A stretch of 64,000 bases of DNA from Juglans regia (Eukaryota; Streptophyta; Magnoliopsida; Fagales; Juglandaceae), in NCBI RefSeq assembly GCF_001411555.2, contig NC_049902.1, forward strand, positions 13,247,423 through 13,311,422, in the 5' to 3' direction. This document shows, piece by piece, positions 24,247-34,984 of the stretch. A program made the translations under genes and the position numbers. Under the pieces are notes generated by a model. That model was not told the origin of the DNA, searched no databases, and was given only the letters and a program-made list of their open reading frames with translations. Every line of letters begins with the position of its first letter. The stretch's first letter is position 1.

Positions 24247-24570
24247 ATAAATGTCGTTGTTTGTCTCTGTTTTCAATGTTTTTTTTTTTTTTGAAAACTG
24301 TCCCATATAAATGAAATGTCGTTTTTTCAAAATAAAAACGACGTGTTGTTTTTCTCCTTCTTTAAAACTAGGCCCATATAATTGACATGTTGTTTTTCCA
24401 AAACATAAAAATGACGGAATGAATGTTGGCCCAACTAAACGATATGTCGTTTCCACCAAAACTAAAAACTACGTGAACTACGTGTCGTTTAGCTCCATAC
24501 TTAATAAAAGGCCGGCCAACTAAACGACATGTCGTTTTGTCCAAAATCAAAACTACATGTCGTTTTGGTC
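24247..24570 (-). repeat. ATGTCGTTTT-type repeat array in the Copia leader
   Basis: At least eight copies or variants of (AAACGAC)ATGTCGTTTT occur, near 24250, 24316, 24345, 24385, 24443, 24483, 24529 and 24555. The copy at 24522-24537 is a perfect 16-bp palindrome, AAACGACATGTCGTTT. The array lies between the 5' LTR/primer site and gag on the minus strand. Confidence 0.75.
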
Positions 24571-24801
24571 ATCTTCAACCTCTGGACTGGGTTATAAATC
24601 ACGATTTTTTGGACACTTTTGACGTCAAAAAACATGTTTTTAACCACATAAAGCTTAGAAAAACTATTTCCACATGATTTCTAATATTCTTTCGAATAAA
24701 AAATGTCCTGAAATCAAAACTTTTTTTTTTTTTCAAAACTTTCGACCAAAAACAGGGACAAACAGATCATCAGTAAAATACCAAGGCAGCGAATAAAACG
24801 G

Positions 24802-24814
24802 GGCTCTGATACTA
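24802..24814 (-). other. Copia primer-binding site
   Basis: On the minus strand, two bases after the 5' LTR, the sequence is TAGTATCAGAGCC. This is one substitution from the TGGTATCAGAGCC complement of plant initiator tRNA-Met used by most Copia elements. Confidence 0.8.
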
Positions 24815-24816
24815 AA

Positions 24817-25221
24817 TGTAAGCAAAATGACGATTCTATAATGCGGAATAAACACTTAAAAACATAATCGAAAAACTTTAATGCCAAGGAAATAGTACCT
24901 CCAGCCATTGATGTTCCTCACGGTTTTGCTGTGATCTCTCATTAATATTTGGCACTTCCAAACTCTGATCACTCTATTTAGATGGTGTAGGACTGAAGGA
25001 GATTGAATGAGTGAATCTGGAGACCAAACTGTAGTATTTATTGCCAAAGCTTCCATCAAGCTTTGGTGGCTATGTGTCCCATGTGTTCAGTTTATCATGG
25101 GGCAGTTCCAATGTTCTTCGAACGTGATGAACACTCGGAGTGGACCACTTTAAGAACTCCTAAAATGAAGGGGAGCTAGAGACTCGTTCTTACGAACGGC
25201 CTCCGTGAGAAACGGTCAACA
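24817..25221 (-). repeat. Copia 5' LTR
   Basis: It is 405 bp, colinear with 18925-19329 without indels and with about 32 substitutions by my count. It lies next to the primer-binding site and is therefore the 5' LTR of the minus-strand element. Confidence 0.95.
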
Positions 25222-25226
25222 AAGTC
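25222..25226. repeat. Target-site duplication AAGTC, right of Copia
   Basis: This exact copy of 18920-18924 follows the right LTR and leads into ACAACAC, as in block beta. Confidence 0.95.
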
Positions 25227-26530
25227 ACAACACTAGAGAAAACCTAGATTTCTATGGCGTTTGATACCAATAATGGTAATCGTTTTAGTATGACCAGGAT
25301 TCATATGTATCCGCGATTGCAAATTGATTAATGGTACATTTTTACTATATTCCCGTACCATGTCTTCGTATATGAAGACAAAGAAATAAACATACCCATT
25401 ATCTTACATTTCATTCTGATACACAATACTTACTAATTTAATGAGTCATTGTATTATATTATTAATATTAATTCGATCTAGAAATGAATCAACAAAATCT
25501 TCTTATTTATTTGAAGATCTCATTTTTTTTAATTTTTTGTGAATACAGAAATAGATCATACTTTTGTATACGGTATCCGATTCGAATCCAATTCATTTTT
25601 TTAATTATATTGATTATTGATTACTAAAGTAAGTAATTTTATTTGAAAATAATAAAAAATTCTTAACGAAATTAAGAGTCTTGTGTATATCAAATTCAAA
25701 TGAGTGGCATTATTATTACTGATCAAGAAATATATCTAAAAAAATATCTAAAAAAAAAGAGGAAGGGACGATTCATTTTTATGATAAAAAATGCATTCAT
25801 TTCCATTTTTTCGCATATCATAATTGTGTTGAATACTTGGGGGGAAATGAAACTTGGTTTCTATGGGCGGCCATGATATCATTGTACTGTTGAATACTTG
25901 GGGGGGAAATGAAACTTGATTGTTTAAGTGCAACTTGTGAAACGTAAGCAATCTAAGATTGAGATCTAGTGTGTAAAGGCGATCATTTTAAGTTGGGTGC
26001 TTGCAAGGCTAATCAGGTTTTCTATGTATACTTAGATGACCGTGAGTTTGATACCGCACGTACGCATGATGGTGAGTGGCACAGAAGTTTGCTCTTAGCA
26101 ATATATACCAATATTATATATACTTAAGCAAAAGTGATACCTTAATTCCTAGCCAATACTAGATCGATCATCAAAATAATAATACTCATTGGCGCGCATT
26201 GACGTGCGGAAAATTAAAAAGGCAAACAACTATATATACACTACTTATAATATAATATAGCTCATAATTACATGTTTAGAAATTTATGATATATTTAATG
26301 ATCATGAACATCATCTGATCTAGATCATAAGGTAGAGATCTAGATCATGTTATACAAAGTTATATATATGTTAAAAAGGATCGGATTAGGGGACAAAAAA
26401 AAAAAAAAGTAAATATAAGAGGGGTAGGCCGGGTAGGCAATACATCATGATGAGCAAGCTCTGTATATATATATGTGATAGTAATTAATTAATAAGGAAA
26501 AATATATCAATTTAATTGATCAAGGCAACC
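25227..26530 (+). repeat. Duplicated block alpha, right part
   Basis: 25227-25257 and 25815-26530 are colinear with 33794-34558 of block beta. Shared stretches include AAAACCTAGATTTCTATGG, GTTGAATACTTGGGGGG, GCGATCATTTTAAGTTGGG, GATCTAGATCATAAGGTAG and AATTGATCAAGGCAACC. Between them is a 557-bp insert that beta lacks. The similarity ends at 26530. Beta at that point is 15 bp from the LBD stop codon, so alpha is a copy of LBD downstream DNA without coding sequence. Confidence 0.9.
25258..25814. other. Candidate plastid-derived insert (NUPT) inside block alpha
   Basis: 557 bp occupy the position where block beta has only CCATG (33825-33829). The insert has a plastid-spacer-like AT-rich texture. 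Its right end reads ATGATAAAAAATGCATTCATTTCC (25780 onward), which would encode MIKNAFIS, close to the start of plastid ribosomal protein S15. It stops abruptly at the junction. I could not match the left 300 bp to a named plastid gene, so the plastid origin of the whole insert is inference. Confidence 0.45.
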
Positions 26531-27181
26531 ATATTCTATAGATGCAGTAAGCTAGACCATTACTTAAGGGAGTGGACTGAGATTGTGAACCCATGCATTG
26601 ATCAACATTGCACAACAAGCTGCCTATAGAAGAAGTCTGACTCTACTAGCACGGCTTAGAGTAGTACTGTGTCGCCCTCGGCCAGGGCAAATACCCACGA
26701 CATCATCTCGATCAGTCACCAATACATCTTATAACATATCTAGAGCTTTGCAACATAAATGCAACATTATCAACACCAGATTCACAATCGTCAAGACATG
26801 AGTTACGTACACATAAACTACCTTCCGTTTATATTACAAAAACTAAACTAGCTTAAAGCCACTCATTATAAAAATATAAAGGGATAGTTACAAATCATTG
26901 CCTGGATTTTAGCCCTTGTAAACATTATTCTCGTGGTTTCAATCTTTTATAATTTATTCTCTAAGTATGTGAGTTTTCCATCTACCGTCAATTCATCTAC
27001 TGAGGTTCCCATGTAGTAACCAATCAGAACTCGACATGTGGCATTTGAATTTCACATCAGCATCCTTATTAAAAATAACAAAGAACCTAAAACATTTTAT
27101 TTATCTATTCTATTTACTTGTCAATACAAGTACAAGAAGGACTCATTTGGACGAATATCTCAAAATATTTGTGCATAGTAG
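26531..27181. other. Unassigned intergenic DNA
   Basis: I see no domain-bearing frame here. The short open frames at 26598-26801 and 27114-27324 have no recognisable features. It separates duplicated block alpha from LTR E. Confidence 0.4.
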
Positions 27182-27878
27182 TGTGTGAAGACCCAACCAT
27201 CACTTGGAACTTAACGAAGACTAGAGCGTCGAGACATGTAACGCAATTAAGGTCACGTACTCCCGGCCCGTTCATGACAGATAATATGCAATACACATAT
27301 CATACATCTAGCAATTATATGTAATAATTGCGGCGGAAAATTTGTTCATTTTTAAATTGTACCAGAATAAACAAAAATCCCAAAATAATTTTCATAGTAT
27401 TAATATATATGCTGGTTTAACATCCATCAAAAGTAAAATCTTAAACCAAAAGAAGCATTTTACTGGAGTAGGAACTCCTTAGTTACAAATGTCTACATGT
27501 TCTCCTAACTACAGATTGAACCACTCACACAACTAGGCTATCAACAGTAAAATGATATTAAAAAATTGGAGGATAGTCTCCAATAAATCCTCTAGGCTCA
27601 ATCTCTTGCCAATCGATCTTGTCGAGGCTTGTTCGTCCTTCTCCAGGACAACTTAGTACATCTCCTACCATTTCGGATGGGAATGGTAGTTGGAACTACT
27701 ATGGTGAGATTTTTACAAATCTTAGTAAGTTATACTATTAATCTACTAACAGTTTACAAAGCATGCATAACAATAAACATGACGTGAATACAAAAATGAC
27801 ATGAGCTTACTATTAAAAAAAATAGTGTCATCGTCATAAGGACTTCATACTTCATGACATGCTTGTTTTCCTAAAAAT

Positions 27879-28001
27879 GGCTTGTTTGAATACAGAGGTA
27901 AGATGAAACCATCTTATCTTATCTCATCTAATTTCAACTAATAATCTCGTTACTATTCACAAACAATTTCAACTCATCTCATCTTACTATCCAAACGGGC
28001 C
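27879..28001. mobile_element. Short Tourist-like MITE copy 3
   Basis: The 123-bp element has ends GGCTTGTTTGAA and TCCAAACGGGCC, an imperfect inverted repeat. The interior is made of the family words ATCTTATCTTATCTCATC and TTTCAACTCATCTCATC. Confidence 0.65.
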
Positions 28002-28745
28002 CGTCATCGAAACTTCATACTTCATGAAATACTTGATTTCATAAAACCTCATTCATTCTTTTCTTGTTCTTATAGAGGGTGGACACCTCACGATTCCCCA
28101 TAAACTGTGTGCTCCTATTGGTTATCCCACCACATCACGAGTCCTTGGACAAGTTGTGAATACGTCCTACAGAGAAGGAATACTCAGGCAGATTGTAATG
28201 CCTTCACCATGAGTACCCTTTAGCTTTTGGCAAATCGAATCGCCTTTATAAAAAAATATCTTATTTCGCACCCACCAGCGTTAGGTGCTACGACTTCACT
28301 CCGAAAATCTTTTAGTCCCATTCAAAATCCGTTGATGGTTTTTTGTCAACTCAGATCATTCCACTCCATTTTATGCATTCCAAAGTGGACAGGGGAGTTC
28401 CACTAAGACAATCTTCAATCCTAGCATTGGGTTCATTACAAAATTCTAGCGACATGCTTGACTCATACTTCTAAACAATGTTAATGCTTCATGATAAATG
28501 TTCATACTTCATTATAGATGACAACATGATATGACATAAATATTTCAGATACTGATGAGAAACTAGAATCATACATGGATCACTAACATGTCGTTTATTA
28601 TTTATCATACTAGCATAAACCGAAAGTAAGTTAGAAACTAACCTACAAATCTTTAAGTTTTATAAATTTATTTCACATGAAATGAGAGATATACTTAGGT
28701 TAGAAATCATGTTATCAAAAGAAATTACAAATCTAAGACTCTTAA

Positions 28746-29084
28746 GGCCCCGTTTGGATATTGAGTTGAGATGAGTTTAGTCCTTTATGAATAGTTATGA
28801 GTTGAGATGGTGGAGTTAGTTTTGTGGAACTTATCTAAAATGAGTTTAAATGTGTTTGGATATTAAGATGACTTTAGATGTATTTATAAGAAGTTGAAAA
28901 AGGTTGTGGGTCCTGTGTATAAAGAGGTGTTGAGTTGAAAAAGATTGTGGGTCTTACGTGTAAAAAGGTTTTGAGTTGAGATAAGTTTAGTGATTTGAGA
29001 GTTGTATGTTTGGATATTAGACTCAGCTTAAAATTAGACTGAACTGAGTTGATCTCAATTCATTTCAAGTTCCAAACGAGGCTT
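28746..29084. mobile_element. Tourist-like MITE copy 2
   Basis: The element starts GGCCCCGTTTGGATATTGAG and ends TTCCAAACGAGGCTT. The interior words TGAGTTGAGATGAG and AAAAAGGTTGTGGGTCC match copy 1 in inverted orientation. About 339 bp, noncoding. Confidence 0.8.
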
Positions 29085-31274
29085 TAGAGTACTATTTACA
29101 AACTGCCCCTTAACTCTTCTAAATTTGCAAATATACCCCTAAAATTTCAATAATTGTAATCCAGCCCCGAACCTCACAAAACTTTATGAGCCTTATGTAT
29201 TTCCAATTCTAAATCCATTTTCAAACTTAGATTTTAGTGAGCCACACAATAACTATGAGAAATACCCCAAAGCCGACTCAATGACGATACCTATTCACCA
29301 AGTGTAATTTTAGCCTAATTGCACACTAATAATGACTTATCTGAAATTTAAAACTTAACTATATTCTAAATCAGAGCTTAATAATATTTTAATTTACTAG
29401 ATTCATATCATACATGATCATATCTTCATAAGATAAACTAACAAATACAATTACAACACTACACATAATAAATCGAACCCTAGCGCATGATGTCCCTTAC
29501 CTTTCTTTTACAAATGAACACTAAGAATTTAATAAATCACAAACTCTAGTTATCAACATGCTAAGAACTAATTTCTAGATGGTATTACACAACACTAAGG
29601 AATTAATTCGTGATATCAAAGTGATAAAACTAAAATCTTAACTTAACCTTAGAAACCGAAACATGCATTTCATTCACTCGTGAGTATTTGACTAAATCCT
29701 TATGTAGCATGCTGATTTTCTTGAAATAACTCACTCATGATCATCATAGTTAGGCCTTAGCTAGGTCTTAGCACAATTTTAACTATGTCATTACCAAGTT
29801 TCAATATTAACTCAAGCAAATAGCTAAGAACCTCAAAGCTTGCACCGAAAGCTTGCATCCACAACTATACATTACAAACTCAACTTAAACTCAAGTTCCA
29901 TGATTCAAATCTAGGCTTAACACATTGAACTAACTCCCATTAAAAATGATTTAGAGGATGCACTCACCAAACAGAAACTTTAGAGTTCAAAAGAACCAAC
30001 TCTCAAAGACTGCTTACACTAGTTTTCGGCTCCACTAATCGCCAAGGATTCTAAGCAACTTTTGAATGAGAGTATTTGTGTTACAAGCTCAAACTGAGAT
30101 TAGATACACCATAAAAAACATCAAAATCTAATTTATCAAGCAATACCTAGGGCTACAAGGCACTTCAAGTTACAACTTCAAAACAACACAAAATCATGCT
30201 AGCCTAATTGAGCATATTTGAACTTCAAAAACAATCAACCATTTCACTTAAAGAAAATCATTCTAACACGCATGCTAAAATGTTCTTAGCTTAAGTAACA
30301 AAAATAGAAGAGGAAGAGTTGAAGAAGAAAGGGCTTACCGAATTTAGCCACTAAGAGAAAAGCTAGCTCCTTTCTTTCTCCTCTCTCACACTCAGCTTCT
30401 CTCTTTGTGCAAGGGTTGAAGTGCTAGTGTGTGTGCAAGTGAGAAAGGTTGAGGGTGGACATGGGAACAAGAAGAACTTGAGATGAGAGAGAGTGAGTTT
30501 TGGTACAAGCTAGGCATGGCATGGGCTGATTGGAGGTTGCTTGTGGAATTAAACATGTGATTTGCTACAATGGACTTGAAGTGAACTGAGTGGCATGAGG
30601 GAGGGGCAGTTGGCTTAAGTGGAGGAAGGATTTTATGGCTAGAAAAGCTGACCACAAGGGGTAGGGTATAGGCTGTGCATGCTGTGCAAGCATGGTGGTT
30701 TCGGTTGCTTGTGAAATAAATTAACTTGTGTGTGAGAATGCATGCATCTGAAGGAGTGTAAAGGCGGTTTTGGGGGATTTGAACTTCAAATAAGGGAGGG
30801 GATCAGCAGGTGGTACAAAGCTAAAATGATGAAAGGCGTGGTACTAAAAAAGGGTGTAAGGCTTTGTAAGAAAAGCACGGTCTTGCCTTGTTTTACACTC
30901 ATCCTTCTTACACATGTAATAAGCCAGACATGTGTAAATGAGATCCAAATGGAGGTGATGATGTCATGTGTAAAGTAAGGTTTCCTAGTGATTCTTAGCT
31001 GATTGGGGCATCCTACATGGCATGGTGACAGTTGGTTGGAGACGTGGCCCACTAGATGCCACGTGGCGATTTCTAATTGTTCCAATTTGGCACCTGAAAA
31101 TCACGAAAGTTTTTATTGCACCACAAGTTCCTAAAAGTTCTCGCAAATCCAACGGTAGAATCCATTTTTTCTAATTATGATCCCAAGTGCTTAAAAAAAT
31201 TCCAAATAGAAATACGCCATCTTTACATATCATAATTCAATTGTGCAATTAAATCGAAATCCTAAGTAGTTTTA

Positions 31275-31500
31275 GGCATCGTTTGTTTTCGTAGATGAGA
31301 TGAGATTTTTTTAGATTTGTGTGAATAATATTGAGATATTTGAGTTGAGATGAGATGACATAGTTTCTAAAATATATGTGTGTTTTGTTCATAGAGGTGA
31401 GATGAGATGGTTTTAACATTTTTTGGGATTTGAAAAAGTTGTGGGTCCCACTAATTATTGTGTGCATTTTTAAATGATTGGGTTCTAGTTATTTAAATAT
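31275..31500. mobile_element. Partial Tourist-like MITE copy 4
   Basis: It begins GGCATCGTTTGTTTTCGTAG, then has GAGTTGAGATGAGATGACA and AAAAAGTTGTGGGTCCCAC. I could not find the opposite terminal repeat, so the right edge is approximate. Confidence 0.5.
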
Positions 31501-31825
31501 TTTTCATTAATTAATATCAAATATTAATTAAAAATAAAAAGATACGTAACATTATTAAACTAAATTTGTAGTAAATTAAACTTTATATTTTAAAATAATT
31601 GGATAATATATTGGGTAATATAAAATTAAGATTTATATTTTAAATTAATTTTTCTATTTCCAAATTTGTAATAAATTCAACTCAACTTGAGACAATGTAT
31701 ACTAGAAAAGCAAACCACAATGCCAATTTTTCAGCATTCGAAAAAAGTAAATATTATCCATGGGACCCAACACATAGTTACCTACATACAAACCTTTATA
31801 AAAATGCACACACACGAAAAATAGT

Positions 31826-31960
31826 TAGGGGTGAAATCGGTCCAGTCCGGTGATGGATTGAAATTTTCGATCCATCATTTCTTCCAAACCGAACATCCAT
31901 AGGGACCGGACTGGACTGGTAGCTATCGGTCTGGTATGGTCAGGTTAGTCCATTCCGTTT
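31826..31960 (+). mobile_element. hAT-like terminal fragment
   Basis: The start TTAGGGGTGAAATCGG resembles the TAGGGGTGGGC end of the hAT at 58029. It is followed by subterminal GGTCCAGTCCGG, GGACCGGACTGGACTGG and CGGTCTGGTATGG repeats in both orientations, typical of hAT subterminal regions. No matching right end or transposase was found nearby. Confidence 0.4.
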
Positions 31961-32738
31961 GGCCTAATTATTTTATTATTTTTTCATATTTTTTTTCAAA
32001 TAAATTAATAAAAAAATTATTTAAATTACTAAATTAAAATTAAGTGAATTATTAATGTGGATTATGTAACTAACTCCTTAAAAAAATATTTTACTATAAT
32101 TATATTTATGATGTTGATAGTTACTACTTACTAACTTAGACTTTACTCTTTAGTATGAATAATTATTAATTATTGGGGTGGAGACTAGTTTTGGAGCTGA
32201 AAAATCGAGAAACAGTGAATTCGCTCGACTGTCGCTCGACCTAGCGCTCAAGCGAAGCTCTAACCATGACTTCGCTAGAGGTGCGCGCTAGACAGTGGGC
32301 TTGAGAAAAACTCAACACGTGAGTTCGCTCGAGTCTTGTGCGACAGTGGGCTCGAGTGAGACACAAACCTCAATTTTCTCTCGAGCCATGCTCGACACCC
32401 TGCTAGAGCCAATGTTAATAACTATCAAATAATTTCATTGTACATAGATTATTCATGCTTGCTTGTAACTTAGGTATTTAAAAAAATTACCTAATTATTT
32501 GGTACAAAGTAGCAAACACTTATATATTGCTTTTATTAAATTCAAATTACAAAATTTATTAACGTTATAAACTATAATATGTGTGTAAGATGATCTCATT
32601 TCTAAATCAACACATGTCATCAAATAATTATATTCAATGTGCATTAAGTAGTACCAATATTAAATATTGTAAAACATATACAACTATTCTGCTTAACAAG
32701 TACACCACTACAATAAATAAAGAAAATGACACATACAC
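31961..32738. other. AT-rich unassigned DNA containing CTCGAG-rich block 2
   Basis: Apart from the CTCGAG-rich block at 32218-32405, this is AT-rich sequence with no recognisable frame. Confidence 0.4.
32218..32405. repeat. CTCGAG-rich repeat block 2
   Basis: TTCGCTCGACTGTCGCTCGAC, CGCTCAAGCGAAGC, TTCGCTCGAGTC, GGGCTCGAGTGAG and CTCTCGAGCCATGCTCGAC recur over about 190 bp, interspersed with GACAGTGGGCT. The texture is the same as at 18178-18295 and 61138-61290. Confidence 0.5.
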
Positions 32739-32758
32739 CACTAGTTTCAATTAGACGT

Positions 32759-33540
32759 TCAATGGCCACCCTTATTTTTCCACATCAGTATGGCAATCTC
32801 ATTTCTTATTGCAGCCATAGTTTGGGCTTCTTTAGTCGTCATGTCCAAACTACGAGATGGCCCTACCCCGTCACGAACATACTCCTCAATCATAGGGAGT
32901 TGTGTCCAACTCCAATACCGAAATAACCAATAGTCAGGAGTCGCCATTCTAATGAAATTTTGTAACACACAACATACTGTCACGATGAGTCCTTGCCTCC
33001 CAACGGAATATGCAGACATTAAGCTTAAAATTTTAAACCGTTCTTTAAGTGCACCAAAAGTGTGTTCTATGATATTACGAAGCGATGAATGACGGTAACT
33101 AAAATAGTGTTCCTACCCTCAAAATTAACGCTGCTTATGGTGCTCACATTTGTGTGGTACTGTTCTTAGGGATAAGGGCAAAATCCCCGTAGTGCATGGG
33201 AAAGCAAAATCAACCAAATAATATTTACCTAACAACATAGATTTCAAAACACACAGTGAGATGACTTGAAACGGAAAAGAAATAACACAAAATCAAACAT
33301 TTTTGCATTAAATAATATAAGAAGTTTACCCCTGGGCAGCCATAAAAATCGGATGGATCTTTGACTCTCAACACATGGAGAAATACACGGGCGTCATGCG
33401 CTATTCCCTTCCATCCGGTGTATACAAATATGAACTTCATATCGAAATCACATATACATAATACATTTTGGGCAACTCGCCCACACTGGTTTCTAAATGC
33501 CTCACATACTAAGGCTGGTACTACGACGTCCATCATAGGC
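32759..33540 (-). pseudogene. PIF/Harbinger transposase fragment (DDE_Tnp_4 type)
   Basis: On the minus strand, from about 33540, the frame includes AFRNQCGRVAQNVLCICDFD and KFIFVYTGWKGIAHDARVFL, the first catalytic-Asp region of Harbinger nucleases. After a frameshift the 33020-33225 segment carries remnants of the YRHSSLRNIIEHTFG block. The 32759-33019 frame has VTVCCVLQNFIRM, the C-terminal signature. The N-terminal third is missing because duplicated block beta begins at 33541. It could belong to the family that mobilised the Tourist-like MITEs here, but that is inference. Confidence 0.8.
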
Positions 33541-34466
33541 TGGTTTTCGTTCGTAGAGGCTTGTAATTGATCACTTGGGTGGGGTCGTGCATATACTTTC
33601 TCAATGTTGATTTGAGGAAAATATCGTAAATTCTTTCCCAACTTGGAGCTAGGCAGATTGACCTTGTATGCTTAGCCCAACTCTATCTCTTTATATGTTG
33701 TATGCTATATCCCATGACCAGATGACCTCTTTAATGTAATACGTTTCCAAGTACTGTTTCATCGAGTAGGTGATATTGTTGTTGAGGGAAGTCACAACAC
33801 AGGAGAAAACCTAGATTTCTATGGCCATGATATCATAATTGTGTTGAATACTTGGGGGGAAATGAAACTTGGTTTCTATGGCCGGCCATGATATATATCA
33901 TTGTACTGTTGAATACTTGGGGGGAAATGAAACGTAACTTGGTTGTTTAAGTGCAACTTGTGAAACGTAAGTAAGCAATCTAAGATTGAGAGTGTGTAAA
34001 GGCGATCATTTTAAGTTGGGCGCTTGCATGCATGGCTAATCAGGTTTTCTATGTATACTTAGATTTCCGTGAGTTTGATACCGCACGCATGGTGAGTGGC
34101 ACAGAAGTTTGCCCTTAGCAATATTATATATACTTAGCAAAAGTGATATCTTCCCAGCCAATACCAGATCATCAAAATAATAGTACTCATTGGCGCGCAT
34201 TGACGTGCGGAAAATTAAAAAGGCAAACAAATATACATACACTAGTTATATAATATTGCTCATAATTACATGTTTAGAAATTTCTGATATATATGGTTAA
34301 TGATCATGAACATCATCTGATCTAGATCATAAGGTAGAGATCTAGATCATGTGCTACAAAGTTACATATATATATATATATATATATGTTAACAAGGATC
34401 GGAGGGGACAAAAAAAAGTAACTATATGAGGGGTAGGCCGGGTAGGCAATACATGAGCAAGCCCTA

Positions 34467-34507
<41 letters not shown>

Positions 34508-34558
34508 AGGAATTAATTAATAAGGAAAAATATATCAATCTAATTGATCAAGGCAACC
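33541..34558 (+). repeat. Duplicated block beta (downstream flank of the LBD gene)
   Basis: It is colinear with block alpha (18720-18924, 25227-25257, 25815-26530) and lacks both the Copia and the 557-bp insert. The uninterrupted Copia target is TTGAGGGAAGTCACAACAC at 33783-33800. It also contains two diverged GAATACTTGGGGGGAAATGAAAC copies about 80 bp apart, as alpha does. Its right end is 15 bp before the LBD stop codon, so it includes the LBD 3' untranslated or terminator region. Confidence 0.9.
34465..34504. repeat. (AT)n microsatellite
   Basis: Nearly pure TA dinucleotide run in block beta, immediately downstream of the LBD gene. The equivalent place in block alpha (26461-26476) has a much shorter run. 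Confidence 0.9.
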
Positions 34559-34573
34559 TAGGTAGATAGACAG

Positions 34574-34984
34574 CTAATATGACCACAAAGACTCTCCCAT
34601 ATTGGCCTGATGATCTATCTCATGCACAATGTCCATGGGAAAAAAAGACTTGGTCTGAGAAGGCAGGTGATGGTGATGATAATGATGATGAGACTTAGCC
34701 GAGGCCGGGAATGAATTATTCAGATCAGGAGGAGAATTCATGGTTGTGGGTGGATAATTAGAGGTTGTAGTAGTACTAGTGGATATCGAAGAAGCTGGGT
34801 GCTGCCGCATTTTCATGTGTACAACCTCAGCCTGTGCAAGTGCCAATTGAGTTTGGAGATCATCAACCTGTTGTTGTAGAGATGAGATGGCTCCCACACA
34901 ACCATACACAGGATCTCTTACCCTAGCGTTTGCTTCGTACACCATTGAACTCACTGCATCGCTTCTCTGGTGCTCCGGCAATTC
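34574..34984 (-). CDS. LBD4: LBD transcription factor (LBD3/LBD4 type), exon 2
   Basis: This exon encodes residues 60-195 and the stop TAG (34574-34576) of a 195-residue LATERAL ORGAN BOUNDARIES DOMAIN protein. These are plant-specific nuclear DNA-binding regulators. Within the family, LBD3/LBD4-type members are known from vascular and secondary-growth regulation. It opens with ELPEHQRSDAV, completes the LOB domain with EANARVRDPVYGCVGAISSL, and contains a class I leucine-zipper-like repeat (L95, L102, L106, V113). The C-terminus has Ser/Thr-rich and His-rich runs and ends GESLWSY. The acceptor AG lies at 34985-34986 on the minus strand and the junction is phase 0. The LBD4 subfamily assignment rests on remembered similarity of the LOB domain and the C-terminal MDIVHE...MGESLW motif. 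Confidence 0.93.
   Translation of the reverse strand, partial: ELPEHQRSDAVSSMVYEANARVRDPVYGCVGAISSLQQQVDDLQTQLALAQAEVVHMKMRQHPASSISTSTTTTSNYPPTTMNSPPDLNNSFPASAKSHHHYHHHHLPSQTKSFFPMDIVHEIDHQANMGESLWSY

Larger units (their letters stand above)
18925..25221 (-). mobile_element. Full-length degenerate Ty1/copia LTR retrotransposon
   Basis: Two 405-bp LTRs (18925-19329 and 24817-25221) are flanked by the 5-bp duplication AAGTC. The minus-strand order is 5' LTR, primer-binding site, long leader, gag, zinc knuckle, integrase, RT, RNase H, polypurine tract, 3' LTR. Integrase before RT is the Copia order. By eye I count about 32 substitutions and no indels between the LTRs (about 8 percent), so the insertion is old. 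All coding parts carry stops or frameshifts. The paralogous block beta has the uninterrupted target at 33786-33799. Confidence 0.95.
27182..31200 (-). mobile_element. Diverged long gypsy LTR E (minus strand)
   Basis: The left end (TGTGAAGACCC, CGAGACATGTAACGC, CCGTTCATGACAGATAATATGCAA) is the reverse complement of the family end block seen at 4541-4676 and 13020-13129. The block at 28375-28440 (AAAGTGGACAGGGGAGTTCCACTAAGAC) matches the family block at 54175. The right boundary is uncertain because homology fades after about 31100. Two MITEs lie within it, at 27879-28001 and 28746-29084. No coding frames are credible. Confidence 0.6.

Noticed and set aside
24157..24550. Two overlapping frames with repeated TTCRLVGP-like peptides that could suggest a repeat protein
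   Set aside because: The peptide repeats come from the nucleotide palindrome array in the Copia leader, upstream of gag. Both frames contain family stops at their ends.
25748..25951. 67-residue frame crossing the plastid-like insert junction
   Set aside because: It spans the junction at 25814 and is antisense to the S15-like start, so it is a chance frame.
30392..31085. Pro/Ser-rich and other frames on both strands around 30.4-31.1 kb
   Set aside because: They lie in LTR E at the position of the LTR promoter and leader, with no conserved frame in the other LTRs.
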